Assembly: GCA_036563805.1 (NCBI GenBank)
Contig: DATCLS010000082.1
Location: forward strand, 1 to 37,352
Direction: 5' to 3'
Origin: DATCLS01 sp036563805
GTDB taxonomy: Bacteria; Actinomycetota; Acidimicrobiia; Acidimicrobiales; VFJN01
DNA: 37,352 nt
The notes under the pieces were generated by a model, which was given only the letters and a program-made list of their open reading frames with translations, did not search any database and had not been told where the DNA came from. A program made the translations under genes and the position numbers. The stretch's first letter is position 1; every line of letters begins with the position of its first letter. This document shows positions 1 through 8,309 of the stretch, piece by piece.

Positions 1-2
1 CC

Positions 3-653
3 CCCACCCGCCGCAGCCCTCTCGTCCGGATCCTCGTCGTCGGCCTCGCGCTTGCGCTGGCCGCCGTCGCCGCCGTGTCCGGCTACCGGCTGCTCACGCT
101 CCCGCCGCTGGGCTCGGCCGGCTCCTCGGCCCTCGGCCCGACGACCGTCGACCCGACCGTCCTCGGCCCCGCCGACGGGGCGGGACCCGACGGCCCGCTC
201 GGCACCGCCGGCGGCGCCGTCCCCGACGGCGCCACGGTGTACGACGACCACCTCCCGGCGGTGGCCAACCTCGATCCGGCCCTGCTCGCCGCCCTGCGCC
301 GGGCCACCACGGAGGCCGCCGACGACGGGGTCACGCTCCACGTCAACAGCGGCTGGCGCTCGCCGGCCTACCAGGAGCGGCTGTTCGACGAGGCCGTCGC
401 CGAGCACGGCTCGGCCCAGGAGGCCGCCCGGTGGGTGGCCACCGCCGAGACGTCGGCCCACGTGGCGGGCGACGCCGTCGACATCGGGCCGCCCGAGGCG
501 GCGGACTGGCTGGCCGACGAGGGCGACGACCACGGCCTCTGCCCGGTCTACGACAACGAGCCCTGGCACTTCGAGCTGCGCCCCGAGGCGGCCGTCTCCG
601 GTTGCCCGCCCACCTACTCGGACCCGACTGAGGATCCGCGGATGCGCCGGTGA
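3..653 (+). CDS. D-alanyl-D-alanine carboxypeptidase, VanY/M15 family (5' partial)
   Basis: Likely a membrane-anchored zinc peptidase that trims the terminal D-Ala from peptidoglycan stem peptides outside the cell. The M15B/VanY core is complete: SGWRS near base 347, the zinc motif SAHVAGDAVDIG (His and Asp ligands) near 457-492, and EPWHFE near 559 with the general base Glu and third ligand His. The reading frame is open to the window edge. The bases before the first internal GTG (75) encode an Arg pair followed by a hydrophobic stretch, RILVVGLALALAAVAAVSG, which is a signal anchor. The true start is therefore upstream of the window and the GTG at 75 would cut the anchor in half. A Pro/Gly/Asp-rich linker separates anchor and enzyme. 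The domain call is strong; the exact substrate (DD- or LD-peptide) is inferred. Confidence 0.86.
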   Translation, partial: PTRRSPLVRILVVGLALALAAVAAVSGYRLLTLPPLGSAGSSALGPTTVDPTVLGPADGAGPDGPLGTAGGAVPDGATVYDDHLPAVANLDPALLAALRRATTEAADDGVTLHVNSGWRSPAYQERLFDEAVAEHGSAQEAARWVATAETSAHVAGDAVDIGPPEAADWLADEGDDHGLCPVYDNEPWHFELRPEAAVSGCPPTYSDPTEDPRMRR

Positions 654-698
654 CAGGATGGAGGGGTCGGCCGGAGTGCGAGCGCGAGGAGCGAGGGA

Positions 699-1586
699 AT
701 GGATCAGCAGCAACTGGAGAAGGTCCGGAGCGGGAAGGGGTTCCTCGCCGCTCTCGACCAGAGCGGCGGCAGCACCCCGAAGGCGCTGCGCCTCTACGGC
801 GTGGGCGAGGACCAGTACGCCAACGAGGCCGAGATGTTCGACCGCATCCACGAGATGCGGACCCGCATCATCACGTCCCCGGCCTTCACCGGCGACCGGA
901 TCATCGGGGCGATCCTGTTCGAGCAGACGATGGACCGCCAGATCGAGGGGCGCGACACCGGCGACTACCTCTGGTCAGTCAAGGGCGTCGTCCCGTTCCT
1001 GAAGGTGGACAAGGGCTTGGCCGAGGAGGCCGACGGCGTCCAGCTCATGAAGCCGATCACCGGCCTCGACGAGCTGCTCGAGCGGGGCGTCGCCAAGGGC
1101 ATGTTCGGCACGAAGATGCGCTCGGTCGTGAAGCTGGCCGACCCCAAGGGCGTGGAGGCCATCGTCGATCAGCAGTTCGAGGTGGGCCGGACGATCCTCG
1201 ACACCGGCCTCGTGCCCATCCTCGAGCCCGAGATCGACATCCACAGCCCGCAGAAGCGCGAGGCCGAGAACCTGCTCAAGGCCGGGATCCTCGCCCGGCT
1301 CGACGACCTCCCCGACGGCAAGCAGGTGATGTTCAAGCTGACCCTGCCCGAGGAGGACGGCTTCTACGGCGAGCTCGTCGCCCACCCGAAGGTGTTGCGG
1401 GTCGTCGCCCTGTCGGGCGGCTACACCCGCGACGAGGCCAACGACCGCCTGGCCCGCAACCCGGGCGTCATCGCCAGCTTCTCCCGGGCGCTCACCGAGG
1501 GCCTCACGGCTCAGCAGAGCGACGAGGAGTTCAACGCGGTGCTCGACGCCTCGATCAAGAGCATCTACGACGCGTCGATCACCTGA
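699..1586 (+). CDS. fda: Fructose-bisphosphate aldolase, class I
   Basis: Cleaves fructose 1,6-bisphosphate to dihydroxyacetone phosphate and glyceraldehyde 3-phosphate in glycolysis, and the reverse in gluconeogenesis, in the cytosol. The 295-residue protein resembles the Staphylococcus-type class I aldolase along its whole length: GFLAALDQSGGSTPKAL near the N terminus, LFEQTMDR, VPFLKVDKGLAEE, FGTKMRS, and VMFKLTLPEE, where Lys213 is the expected Schiff-base lysine. The length is normal for the family. The ATG at 699 follows a purine-rich GAGGAGCGAGGGA. It stands alone, and a strong hairpin follows the stop. It converges on the response regulator gene. Its DHAP product is also what the glycerol operon at 4.8-10 kb makes, but nothing here shows co-regulation. 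Confidence 0.95.
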   Translation: MDQQQLEKVRSGKGFLAALDQSGGSTPKALRLYGVGEDQYANEAEMFDRIHEMRTRIITSPAFTGDRIIGAILFEQTMDRQIEGRDTGDYLWSVKGVVPFLKVDKGLAEEADGVQLMKPITGLDELLERGVAKGMFGTKMRSVVKLADPKGVEAIVDQQFEVGRTILDTGLVPILEPEIDIHSPQKREAENLLKAGILARLDDLPDGKQVMFKLTLPEEDGFYGELVAHPKVLRVVALSGGYTRDEANDRLARNPGVIASFSRALTEGLTAQQSDEEFNAVLDASIKSIYDASIT

Positions 1587-1600
1587 CCGGGCCTGCGGAC

Positions 1601-1635
1601 GGCTCGTCGTCCCCGATCCCGAGGGGCGACGAGCC
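1601..1635. terminator. Bidirectional hairpin terminator between convergent genes
   Basis: Arms GGCTCGTCGTCCCC and GGGGCGACGAGCC form a 13-bp stem with one bulged T and an 8-base loop. It lies between the stops of the aldolase (1586) and the response regulator (1665). There is no clear T tract on either side, so efficiency is uncertain. Confidence 0.7.
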
Positions 1636-1664
1636 ACCGGGCCCGCCGGCGCCCAGGTGGCCCG

Positions 1665-2426
1665 CTACGACCGCAGGTAGCGCAGCACCGCCAGGACGCG
1701 GCGGTGGTCGGTCTCCGACGGCGGCAGGTCGAGCTTCATGAAGATGTTGGCGATGTGCTTCTCGACCGCCCGGGGCGACACGACCAGCGTGTCGGCGATG
1801 GCGGCGTTGGACCGGCCCTCGGCCATGAGCGCCAGCACCTCGCGCTCGCGGGGGCTGAGCACGTCCAGGCTGTCGGACCGGCGACTGGCCCCGAGCAGCT
1901 GGGTCACGACCTCGGGGTCGAGGGCGGTGCCGCCGGCGGCCACCCGGCGGAGGGCGTCGACGAACTCGCTGACCCGGGCCACGCGGTCCTTGAGCAGGTA
2001 GCCGACCCCGTCGGACCGCTCGGCCAGCAGCTCGGACGCGTACCGGGTCTCGATGTACTGGGAGAAGACCAGCACGGCGAGGTCGGGGTGCTCCCGCCGG
2101 AGCTCGACGGCCGCCCGCAGCCCCTCGTCGGTGTGGGTGGGCGGCATGCGGACGTCGACGACCGCCACGTCGGGCCGGTCGGCGGCCACCGCGGCCCGTA
2201 GGGCCTCGGCGTCCGCCACCGCGGCCACGACCGTGAACCCGCGGTCGGTGAGCAGGTGGACCAGCCCGTCGCGCAGCACGGCGGCGTCCTCGGCGATCAC
2301 GACCCGGACGGGCTCGCCACCCGCGGCGCCCGCCGCACCGGCGCCGGCCCCCGCCGAGGACTCGGCGCCACCTTCGGGGGCGGCCCGCACGGGCTCCGGA
2401 CCCACGCCCGGCTCCACCCCGCTCAC
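1665..2426 (-). CDS. NarL/FixJ-family response regulator
   Basis: DNA-binding output protein of a two-component system. Residues 1-38 are a Gly/Ala/Pro-rich tail, so translation could also begin further in. The receiver domain (about 40-165) has the acidic pair E46/D47, phospho-acceptor D91 in VVDVRMPP and K146 in YLLKD. The C-terminal LuxR helix-turn-helix begins at LSPREREVL (190-198) and has the recognition segment AVEKHIANIFMKL. The GTG start at 2426 overlaps the TGA of the kinase gene as GTGA, so the pair is translationally coupled. The cognate kinase is the gene just upstream. The regulon cannot be read from the window. Confidence 0.93.
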   Translation of the reverse strand: MSGVEPGVGPEPVRAAPEGGAESSAGAGAGAAGAAGGEPVRVVIAEDAAVLRDGLVHLLTDRGFTVVAAVADAEALRAAVAADRPDVAVVDVRMPPTHTDEGLRAAVELRREHPDLAVLVFSQYIETRYASELLAERSDGVGYLLKDRVARVSEFVDALRRVAAGGTALDPEVVTQLLGASRRSDSLDVLSPREREVLALMAEGRSNAAIADTLVVSPRAVEKHIANIFMKLDLPPSETDHRRVLAVLRYLRS

Positions 2427-3811
2427 GATCGCCCCGCCTCCGACGGCAGCTCCACGGTCACGACGGTGGGCCCGCCCGGCGGGCTGACCAACCGCAGCTC
2501 GCCGTCGACGGTCCGCACCCGGTCGGCCAGCCCGGCCAGGCCGCCGCCCTCGCGCAGGTAGGCGCCGCCCCGCCCGTCGTCGGACACCCGCAGCACCAGC
2601 GCCTCCGACCCGCCGGTGACGTCGATCGCCACGTGTCGGGCGCCACTGTGCTTGGCCGCGTTGGTCAGCAGCTCGGCCACGCAGAAGTAGGCGATGGTCT
2701 CGATGGCGGGGGAGGGGCGGGCGGTGATCTCGGTGCGCAGGGTCGTCGGCACGGCGCTCCGGGCGGCCAGGGTGGTGAGGGCGGCGTCCAGCCCCTTGTC
2801 GAGGGCCGGCGGGTGGATGCTACGGGTCACGTCCCGCAGTTCGACGATGGCGTCGGTGGCGGTGCGGTGGGCGGTGTCGAGCAGGTCCCGGGCCTCGACG
2901 AGGGCAGCCGAGCCGCCGCCGGCGGCGGGCTCGGCGGCCGCCAGCTTCTCCTTGGCCATGTCGAGGTGCATGGCCAGGGCCACGAGCCGGGCCTGCGTCC
3001 CGTCGTGCAGGTCCCGCTCGATGCGCCGCAGGTTGGCGGCCGAGGCGTCGACGGCCTGGGCCCGGGTCGTCTCCAGGTCGACGACCCGCGTCGAGAGCCG
3101 GCTCGGCGACAGCAGCGCCCGCACGAGGAACCGGTCGGCGGCGGTGAGGCCCCGCACCAGCCACGGGACCAGGCACACGGCCACGAGCCCGACGAGCGCC
3201 AGGCCGAGGGCCCGGGGCCAGGTGTCGAAGTAGAACTGGCCGAACTGCATGCCCGAGTGGCGGAGGTTCCCGTGGGTGTCGGTGTTGGTCGGGTGGCCCA
3301 CCTGCCAGAACACCGGGTAGGCGAGCAGCCCCAGGGCGCCGCCCCAGGCCACGATCGCCGCCCACAGGCCGACGACCAGCAGCGGGGCCGACACGACGAT
3401 GTAGGCCATGGCCCGCCAGCCGTCGACGTCGCCGAGCGTGCGCCGCAGCCAGGCGAACAGGCCGCGGTTGCGGTCGCGGGGCCGGCGGGGCGTGGCCACC
3501 TCCTCGCCCAGGAGTGCGTTGGCCAACCACCGGTGGAGGCCGCCGACCTGGCGGCAGCCCAGCACGGTGAGGGCCAGCAGCGGGATGCCGACCAGCGTGA
3601 TCGACAGCAGCACGCTGATGTACAGCGCGACGAGCAGGGCGATGAGGCCGGCGAGCGCCAGGACGCCGGCGACGGCCAGGTAGGCGTGCTCACGCAGCGT
3701 GCGGGCTGCGAACGTGGCGCGCAGGAACGCCCGCAGCCCGGAGGGGATGCGGGCGGCCAGCGTGTTCGGGGTACCGGCCTGAGGGGTGACCATGGGCTCA
3801 TGGTCACGCAT
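2423..3811 (-). CDS. Sensor histidine kinase, NarL-partner type with multi-TM sensor domain
   Basis: Membrane kinase partner of the response regulator. The N-terminal half has hydrophobic stretches typical of the actinobacterial 'putative sensor' domain (two near the N terminus, two in the middle, one before the kinase core). The HisKA_3 motif RRIERDLHDGTQARLVALA carries the phospho-accepting His, followed by a HATPase with AELLTNAAKHSG (N box), VSDDGRGG (G1) and GGGLAGLADRV (G2). The start is ambiguous: the frame is open to a GTG at 3895, and ATGs lie at 3811 and 3793. None has a good ribosome binding site. The sensor domain begins after residue 20 of the 3811 form, so I chose that ATG. The stop overlaps the start of the regulator gene. 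The signal is unknown. Confidence 0.9.
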   Translation of the reverse strand: MRDHEPMVTPQAGTPNTLAARIPSGLRAFLRATFAARTLREHAYLAVAGVLALAGLIALLVALYISVLLSITLVGIPLLALTVLGCRQVGGLHRWLANALLGEEVATPRRPRDRNRGLFAWLRRTLGDVDGWRAMAYIVVSAPLLVVGLWAAIVAWGGALGLLAYPVFWQVGHPTNTDTHGNLRHSGMQFGQFYFDTWPRALGLALVGLVAVCLVPWLVRGLTAADRFLVRALLSPSRLSTRVVDLETTRAQAVDASAANLRRIERDLHDGTQARLVALAMHLDMAKEKLAAAEPAAGGGSAALVEARDLLDTAHRTATDAIVELRDVTRSIHPPALDKGLDAALTTLAARSAVPTTLRTEITARPSPAIETIAYFCVAELLTNAAKHSGARHVAIDVTGGSEALVLRVSDDGRGGAYLREGGGLAGLADRVRTVDGELRLVSPPGGPTVVTVELPSEAGRS

Positions 3812-3925
3812 CGTGGCCACGGGTCCAATGGTGGCACCTCCCGACGCGGGGGTTCGGTTCGCCACACCCTCCCGGCGCACATCCTCCCGGCCCACGGCGT
3901 CCCGGCGGCCGCGACCCGGCCCCGG

Positions 3926-4666
3926 CTACTGGCGGGAGAAGAAGATCTGGAACTCGAACGTCCCCTCCTCGTCGACCGACAGCACGAAGGCGTTGGTCGG
4001 CGGCTCGATGTCGAAGTCGGACATGGCCACCGGCGCCTGTCCGACGATCACCGCGTTGTCGCCCCGCAGCTCGGCCTCGACGTCGACGGTGGCTGGCCGG
4101 GTGACGCCGTGCAGGGTGAGCTCGCCGGCGACGGTGGCCTCGACCCGCTCGCCGTCCGCGACGCCCACGGGCAGGTCGACCGGCTCGGTGAGCGTGAACG
4201 TGCCGGTGGGGAAGCGGTCGGTCTCCAAGCCCCGGCCGCGGATGGCGTTGTCGCGCCGGTCCTCATCGCTCTCGAGCCGGGTCATGTCGACCTCGATGTC
4301 GACCGCGGTGACCTGGTCGCCCTCGATGGTCATGGTGCCGGACACGCCCGGCGTGCGCCCCACGGCGGTGTTGGCGCCGATGCCGCCCAGCTCCTCGTCG
4401 AACCGGTAGCCGGCCCACGTGCCGGAGAAGTCCTCGGCGTCGTAGTCGAAGCCGCCGATGCTCGTGTCGACCGTCCAGGTGCCCTCCAGCGAGCCGCCGG
4501 ACGCCGAGCCGCCGCTCTCGTCGTCGAGCGTCCGCGACGCTTCGTCGATGCTCGCCTCCTCGGGCGCGTCGTCGCGGATCAGGAACCACCAGCCAGCGAA
4601 GCCGGCGACCGCCAGCACGACGAGCACGACCCCGCCGATCGTCGAGAACCGCCTGGAACGAGCCAT
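3926..4666 (-). CDS. Membrane-anchored YceI-family protein
   Basis: Predicted extracytoplasmic lipocalin-like protein. YceI domains bind polyisoprenoids or related amphiphiles; the ligand here is unknown. Residues 8-30 are one hydrophobic helix (GGVVLVVLAVAGFAGWWFLI), then an acidic Ser/Gly linker, then the YceI fold from about residue 58: GTWTVDTSIGGFDYDA, a central DRRDNAIRG (the typical RD..ir segment), FPTGTFTLTEPV, and GELTLHGVTRPATVDVEAEL. All are recognisable family signatures. It has 246 residues, longer than the secreted 190-residue members because of the anchor and linker. The ATG follows a short untranslated region with a repeated GTCAGAAGGT. It is a single-gene unit. Confidence 0.88.
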   Translation of the reverse strand: MARSRRFSTIGGVVLVVLAVAGFAGWWFLIRDDAPEEASIDEASRTLDDESGGSASGGSLEGTWTVDTSIGGFDYDAEDFSGTWAGYRFDEELGGIGANTAVGRTPGVSGTMTIEGDQVTAVDIEVDMTRLESDEDRRDNAIRGRGLETDRFPTGTFTLTEPVDLPVGVADGERVEATVAGELTLHGVTRPATVDVEAELRGDNAVIVGQAPVAMSDFDIEPPTNAFVLSVDEEGTFEFQIFFSRQ

Positions 4667-4696
4667 TCGGGCATCACCCTCCGGTGCGCATCGGTT

Positions 4697-4734
4697 GCCG
4701 TGCCGTCCCGTACCCCAGCGGGAGCGGACACGGC
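4697..4734. terminator. Interrupted hairpin downstream of glpK
   Basis: Outer arms GCCGTG/CACGGC enclose inner arms TCCCG/CGGGA around an 8-base loop, with unpaired bases between inner and outer stems. It could end the glycerol operon transcript. There is no T tract, so this is only a candidate. Confidence 0.4.
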
Positions 4735-4752
4735 CTCAAAATCGGTCGGCAG

Positions 4753-4779
4753 GTCAGAAGGTCGGTGACGTCAGAAGGT
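4753..4779. repeat. Direct repeat GTCAGAAGGT x2
   Basis: The decamer occurs at 4753-4762 and 4770-4779, 17 bases apart, and CGTCAGAACG follows just downstream at the glpK stop. It lies about 90-115 bases upstream of the YceI start codon, so it may be an operator for that gene. Chance cannot be excluded. Confidence 0.35.
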
Positions 4780-4798
4780 GGAGGCGTCGGCGCAGCCG

Positions 4799-6256
4799 TC
4801 AGAACGAGATGGCGCTCAGGTCGGGGAACCAGCCCGCCGCCCGGTCGAGCGCCTGCGCCCACCGCTCCCGGTCGAGCTCACGCTGGGGCTCGACCACCCG
4901 GCTCGGGACCCAGGCCGCCACCAGGTCGTCCCAGCCCGACCAGGTGCCGACCGCCAGGCCGGCCAGGAACCCGGCGCCGAGCGTCGTGGCCTCGCGCTCG
5001 CGCGACACCTCGACGCGGCGCTGGGTGGCGTCGGCCACCGCCTGGACGAACGTGGCGTTGGCGGTCATGCCGCCGTCGACCCGCAGCTCGCCGATCGTCA
5101 GCCCGGTGTCGGCCTCCGCCGCCTCGAGCAGGTCGGCGGCCCGCTGCGCCACGCCCTCGAGCACGGCCCGGACCAGCTCCGGCCGCCCGGTGCCCCGGGT
5201 GACCCCGAGCAGCGCGCCCCGCGCCCCGTAGTCCCACCGGGGCGTGCCGAGGCCGAGCAGCGCCGGCACGAACACGACGCCGCCCGTGTCGTCGCAGGCG
5301 GCCGCCACCGCGTCGGACTCCTCGGCCGAGGCGATCACGCCCAGGTCGTCGCGCAGCCACTCGACGTTGCTGCCGGCCGCCAGCATGATCGCCTCGCAGC
5401 CCCAGGTGATCTCGCCGCCGCGCCGCCACGCGACGATCGGGATCGTGCCGGCCGCCCCCTGGGCCGTGCCCGGGGCCCCGGCGCTCGGCCGCTCGGCCAG
5501 GCACACGTCGAGCATGGCCCCGGTGCCGAACGTGACCTTGGCCCGGCCCGGCTCGACGCAGCTCTGGCCGGCCAGCGACGCCTGCTGGTCGCCGACCAGG
5601 GCGGTGATGGGCGGCGCCCCGTCCAGGGCGTCGGCCGTGCCGATGGGCCCGGACGTGTCGACGATGGCGGGCAGCACCGCCTCGGGGATCCGGAGCGCCT
5701 CGAGCACCTTGGGGTCCCACCCGGCGCCGTCGCCGGTGACGAGGCCCGTGACCGCGGCGTTGGACAGGTCGGTGGCGTGCACCGTCCCGCCGGACAGGTG
5801 CCAGGCGATCCACGTGTCGACCGTGCCGAAGCAGAGGTCGCGGCTGCGGTCGGGATCGGCGGCGTCGAGCAGGTGGGCCAGCTTGGTCGCCGACTGGTTG
5901 GGGGCCAGGCGCAGGCCGTTGCCCTGGTGGACGAGGCAGTCGCCGACCGTGCGCAGGTCCTGCCAGCCGAGGCCGGGGCCGACCGGCTCACCGGTGGCCC
6001 GGTCCCAGACCACGGTCGAGGCCCGCTGGTTGGTGATGCCCACCGCGGCCACCGGTCCGCCGGCGGCCAGAGCGGAGCGGGCCACGTCGAGGGCGGCCTC
6101 GGCCAGGGCGGCGGCGTCGAACTCGACGAGGCCGGGCGCCGGCGTGCTGGGCAGGACCTCTCGGTGGTGGACAGCGGTGACGGTGGCGTCGGGGCGGACG
6201 ACAGCCCCCCGTACGCCCGACGTCCCGACGTCGACGACCAGGATCGATCCGCTCAT
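4799..6256 (-). CDS. glpK: Glycerol kinase (FGGY family)
   Basis: Phosphorylates glycerol to sn-glycerol 3-phosphate with ATP in the cytosol. The protein (485 residues from the chosen start) has the FGGY N-terminal ATP-binding start SILVVDVGTSGVRGAVV, the glycerol-kinase signature VGITNQRASTVVWDRATGEP, LGWQDLRT, GTVDTWIAWHLSG, ALVGDQQASLAGQ, TFGTGAMLDV, and the C-terminal GELRVDGGMTAN. These favour glycerol kinase over other FGGY sugar kinases, although several positions (VGTS for GTTS, GDQQASLAGQ for GDQQAALFGQ) differ from the classical enzyme, so a related polyol is possible. The ATG at 6256 overlaps the preceding stop as ATGA; the in-frame GTG at 6265 is less likely. It is the last gene of the glpD operon. 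Confidence 0.88.
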   Translation of the reverse strand: MSGSILVVDVGTSGVRGAVVRPDATVTAVHHREVLPSTPAPGLVEFDAAALAEAALDVARSALAAGGPVAAVGITNQRASTVVWDRATGEPVGPGLGWQDLRTVGDCLVHQGNGLRLAPNQSATKLAHLLDAADPDRSRDLCFGTVDTWIAWHLSGGTVHATDLSNAAVTGLVTGDGAGWDPKVLEALRIPEAVLPAIVDTSGPIGTADALDGAPPITALVGDQQASLAGQSCVEPGRAKVTFGTGAMLDVCLAERPSAGAPGTAQGAAGTIPIVAWRRGGEITWGCEAIMLAAGSNVEWLRDDLGVIASAEESDAVAAACDDTGGVVFVPALLGLGTPRWDYGARGALLGVTRGTGRPELVRAVLEGVAQRAADLLEAAEADTGLTIGELRVDGGMTANATFVQAVADATQRRVEVSREREATTLGAGFLAGLAVGTWSGWDDLVAAWVPSRVVEPQRELDRERWAQALDRAAGWFPDLSAISF

Positions 6257-6774
6257 GGCCGCCACCCCCGGGGCGGGCGCGACGACCGGAGCGCCGCCAC
6301 TCCGCCGGCTAGCCCGCAGGCCAGGGCGAGGGGCAGCCAGACCAGCAGGTAGGCGGCGTCGACGGAGTCGCCGCCCACTGCCCGGCGGATCACGTTGACG
6401 ACCAGCAGCACCGCCACTGCGGCGAGGGCGGCGGCGGCCCCGTGGGTCAGCGGCGCCCGCCGGCTGGTGCGCGCCGCCACCCAGCCGCCGGCTCCGAGGC
6501 CGGCCAGCGTGATCAGCAGCAGCACCAGCGCCAGCGCCGAGCCCTCGTCGGTCACGGCATCGACAGCGTTGGCCACGAGGGCGGCGCCGCCGCCGACCAC
6601 CAGCGCCACGGCCGTGCCTCGTCCGAGCGCCCCGAGATCGGCGTCGACCGGGGCGGGCAGCCGCCGCCGGACGATCACCGCCGGCCCCCGGCCACGACGG
6701 GCCCGCTCCCGTCGCGGTCGCTCCCGTCCCGTCCGCTCATGCCCGCCCCCTTCGTCGGTTCGAACCCCGCTCAT
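6253..6774 (-). CDS. Small four-helix membrane protein of the glycerol operon
   Basis: Unrecognised 173-residue protein. The first 45 residues are a charged, Arg-rich cytoplasmic tail starting MSGVRTDEGGGHERTGRE. Four hydrophobic segments follow: GTAVALVVGGGAALVANAV, SALALVLLLITLAGLGAGGWVA, HGAAAALAAVAVLLVVNVI and AYLLVWLPLALACGLAGGVAAL. The C terminus is short and basic. The ATG overlaps the stop of the flavoprotein gene as ATGA, and its own TGA overlaps the glpK ATG in the same way, so it is translated as part of the glycerol operon. It has no similarity to GlpF-type channels that I can see: there are no NPA motifs. It could anchor or assist the lipid-precursor enzymes, but that is only a guess from position. 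Confidence 0.75.
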   Translation of the reverse strand: MSGVRTDEGGGHERTGRERPRRERARRGRGPAVIVRRRLPAPVDADLGALGRGTAVALVVGGGAALVANAVDAVTDEGSALALVLLLITLAGLGAGGWVAARTSRRAPLTHGAAAALAAVAVLLVVNVIRRAVGGDSVDAAYLLVWLPLALACGLAGGVAALRSSRPPRGWRP

Positions 6775-8309
6775 GCCCAGCCCTCGACCGGGCCCCAGGG
6801 GGAGGGGAGGCCGAGCTTGCCGGGGTTGAGGATGCCGTGGGGGTCGAGCGCGGCCTTCGCCCCCGCCAGCACGTCGTACGCCGGCCCGAGCGCGTCGCGC
6901 ACGTATCGCCCCCTGTTGAGCCCCACACCGTGATGGTGGCTGAGCGCGCCGCCGTTCTCCAAGACGGCCCGCTGGCCGGCGTCCCACAGCGCCCGGTAGT
7001 AGGCGTCGCGGCGTTCGGGGCCGCCCTCGACCCGGCCGGCGAACGTGAAGTAGAGGCAGCCGCCCGACGGGTAGCTGTGCGACTGGTGGGCGCCGGCGGC
7101 GATCGTGCCCTCGATCCCCATGAGGGCGTCGATCGTGTCGCGGTAGATGGCGGGCAGCTGCGTCCACGACCCGGCGACCTCCATCGTGTCGACCGTGAAC
7201 CCCTTGGAGATCAGGGCCTCGAGGGCGGCGACGTCGTTGCGGTGCTCGAGCCAGTGGTCGACGTGGGCGGGGTCGGCGCCGCGGGCCGAGCCCGCCTCGG
7301 CGGCCACGATCGCCATGGTGGCGTCGACCAGGGCCGGGTCGCCCTCGTCGAGCACGAGAAGCAGGGCGTCGCCGCCGGTGCCGTAGGTGCGGTCGGCCTC
7401 GGCGCCGTCGTAGAGCCGCAGCACGGCGGGGGTGGCGCCCCGCTGCACGATGCGGCGTTGGAGGTCGAGGCCGTGCTCGAACGAGCCGAGCAGCCAGGCG
7501 CTGCGGCCCTCGGCCGCCGGCGCCGGATGGAGGCGGAGCCGGGCGCCGGTGATGACCCCGAGCGTGCCCTCGCTGCCCACGAACAGCTGGGTGAGGTCGG
7601 GGCCGACCGCGCCCCGCGGCCAGCCGCCGGTGGTGATCCGGCGCCCGTCGGCCAGCACGACGTCGAGGCCGAGCACCATGTCCTCGACCTTGCCGTAACG
7701 GCCGGACAGCTGGCCGGCCGACCGGCACGCCAGCCAGCCGCCCACCGTCGACAGCGCCACCGACTGCGGCCAGTGGCCGAGCGTGACGCCGTGCGTGGTG
7801 CGCAGCTCGCGCTCGAGGACGTCGCCGAACGTGCCGGCCCGCACGTCGAGGATGAGCGAGGTGGCGTCGACGTCGACGATGCCGGACAGCCCGGTGAGGT
7901 CGAGGACCACGCCCCCGTGGACCGGCACCGACGCGCCGCACACGCCGCTGCGGCCCCCGGCGGCCGTGACCGGCACCCGGGCCTCGTGGCAGATCCGCAG
8001 GACGTCGGCCACCTCGTCGGCGGAGGCCGGCCGGGCCACCGCGGCCGCCAGCCCGGCCACCGCGCCCTCGGTGGCCCAGGCCATGGCGAGCGGCCACCAG
8101 TCGCGGCTGGCCTCGGCGCGCGCCGCCGCCTCGACCGTGACCTCGGCGCAGGCGCCCCGGAGCCGCGCCAGGACGTCGTCGGGCACCTCGACCCGCCGGG
8201 CGACCAGGCGCGGGGCGGCGGCCGCCGCGCCCCCGGTCAGGGCGATGGGCGGGGTGGGCCGCCCCGGGCCCACCGGCGGCAGCTGGTGCGGCGGGCGGCG
8301 CTCGCTCAC
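6771..8309 (-). CDS. FAD-linked oxidase, alkyldihydroxyacetonephosphate synthase-like
   Basis: 512-residue flavoprotein. The PCMH-type FAD-binding domain is seen in VTAAGGRSGVCGASVPVHGG, STVGGWLACRSAGQLSGRYG and VGSEGTLGVITGARLRLHP. The C-terminal half carries the motifs that set alkyl-DHAP synthase (AGPS) apart from glycolate oxidase: AGAHQSHSYPSGGCLYFTF (with the AGPS-type Tyr) and ENGGALSHHHGVG (the active-site His loop). AGPS swaps the acyl chain of acyl-DHAP for a fatty alcohol to make ether lipids. Bacterial homologues beside glpD are known (Rv2251 and Rv3107c types), but their reactions are largely untested. The GTG start overlaps the glpD stop as GTGA. An alternative is a different 2-hydroxyacid or G3P-related oxidase. 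Confidence 0.85.
   Translation of the reverse strand: MSERRPPHQLPPVGPGRPTPPIALTGGAAAAAPRLVARRVEVPDDVLARLRGACAEVTVEAAARAEASRDWWPLAMAWATEGAVAGLAAAVARPASADEVADVLRICHEARVPVTAAGGRSGVCGASVPVHGGVVLDLTGLSGIVDVDATSLILDVRAGTFGDVLERELRTTHGVTLGHWPQSVALSTVGGWLACRSAGQLSGRYGKVEDMVLGLDVVLADGRRITTGGWPRGAVGPDLTQLFVGSEGTLGVITGARLRLHPAPAAEGRSAWLLGSFEHGLDLQRRIVQRGATPAVLRLYDGAEADRTYGTGGDALLLVLDEGDPALVDATMAIVAAEAGSARGADPAHVDHWLEHRNDVAALEALISKGFTVDTMEVAGSWTQLPAIYRDTIDALMGIEGTIAAGAHQSHSYPSGGCLYFTFAGRVEGGPERRDAYYRALWDAGQRAVLENGGALSHHHGVGLNRGRYVRDALGPAYDVLAGAKAALDPHGILNPGKLGLPSPWGPVEGWA

Noticed and set aside
2633..4768. 711-codon open frame on the plus strand
   Set aside because: Antisense shadow of the histidine kinase and YceI genes; Gly/Arg/Gln-rich with no motif. 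Long antisense frames are expected at this GC content.
4778..6352. 524-codon frame opposite glpK
   Set aside because: Shadow of glycerol kinase, which has full family motifs on the minus strand.
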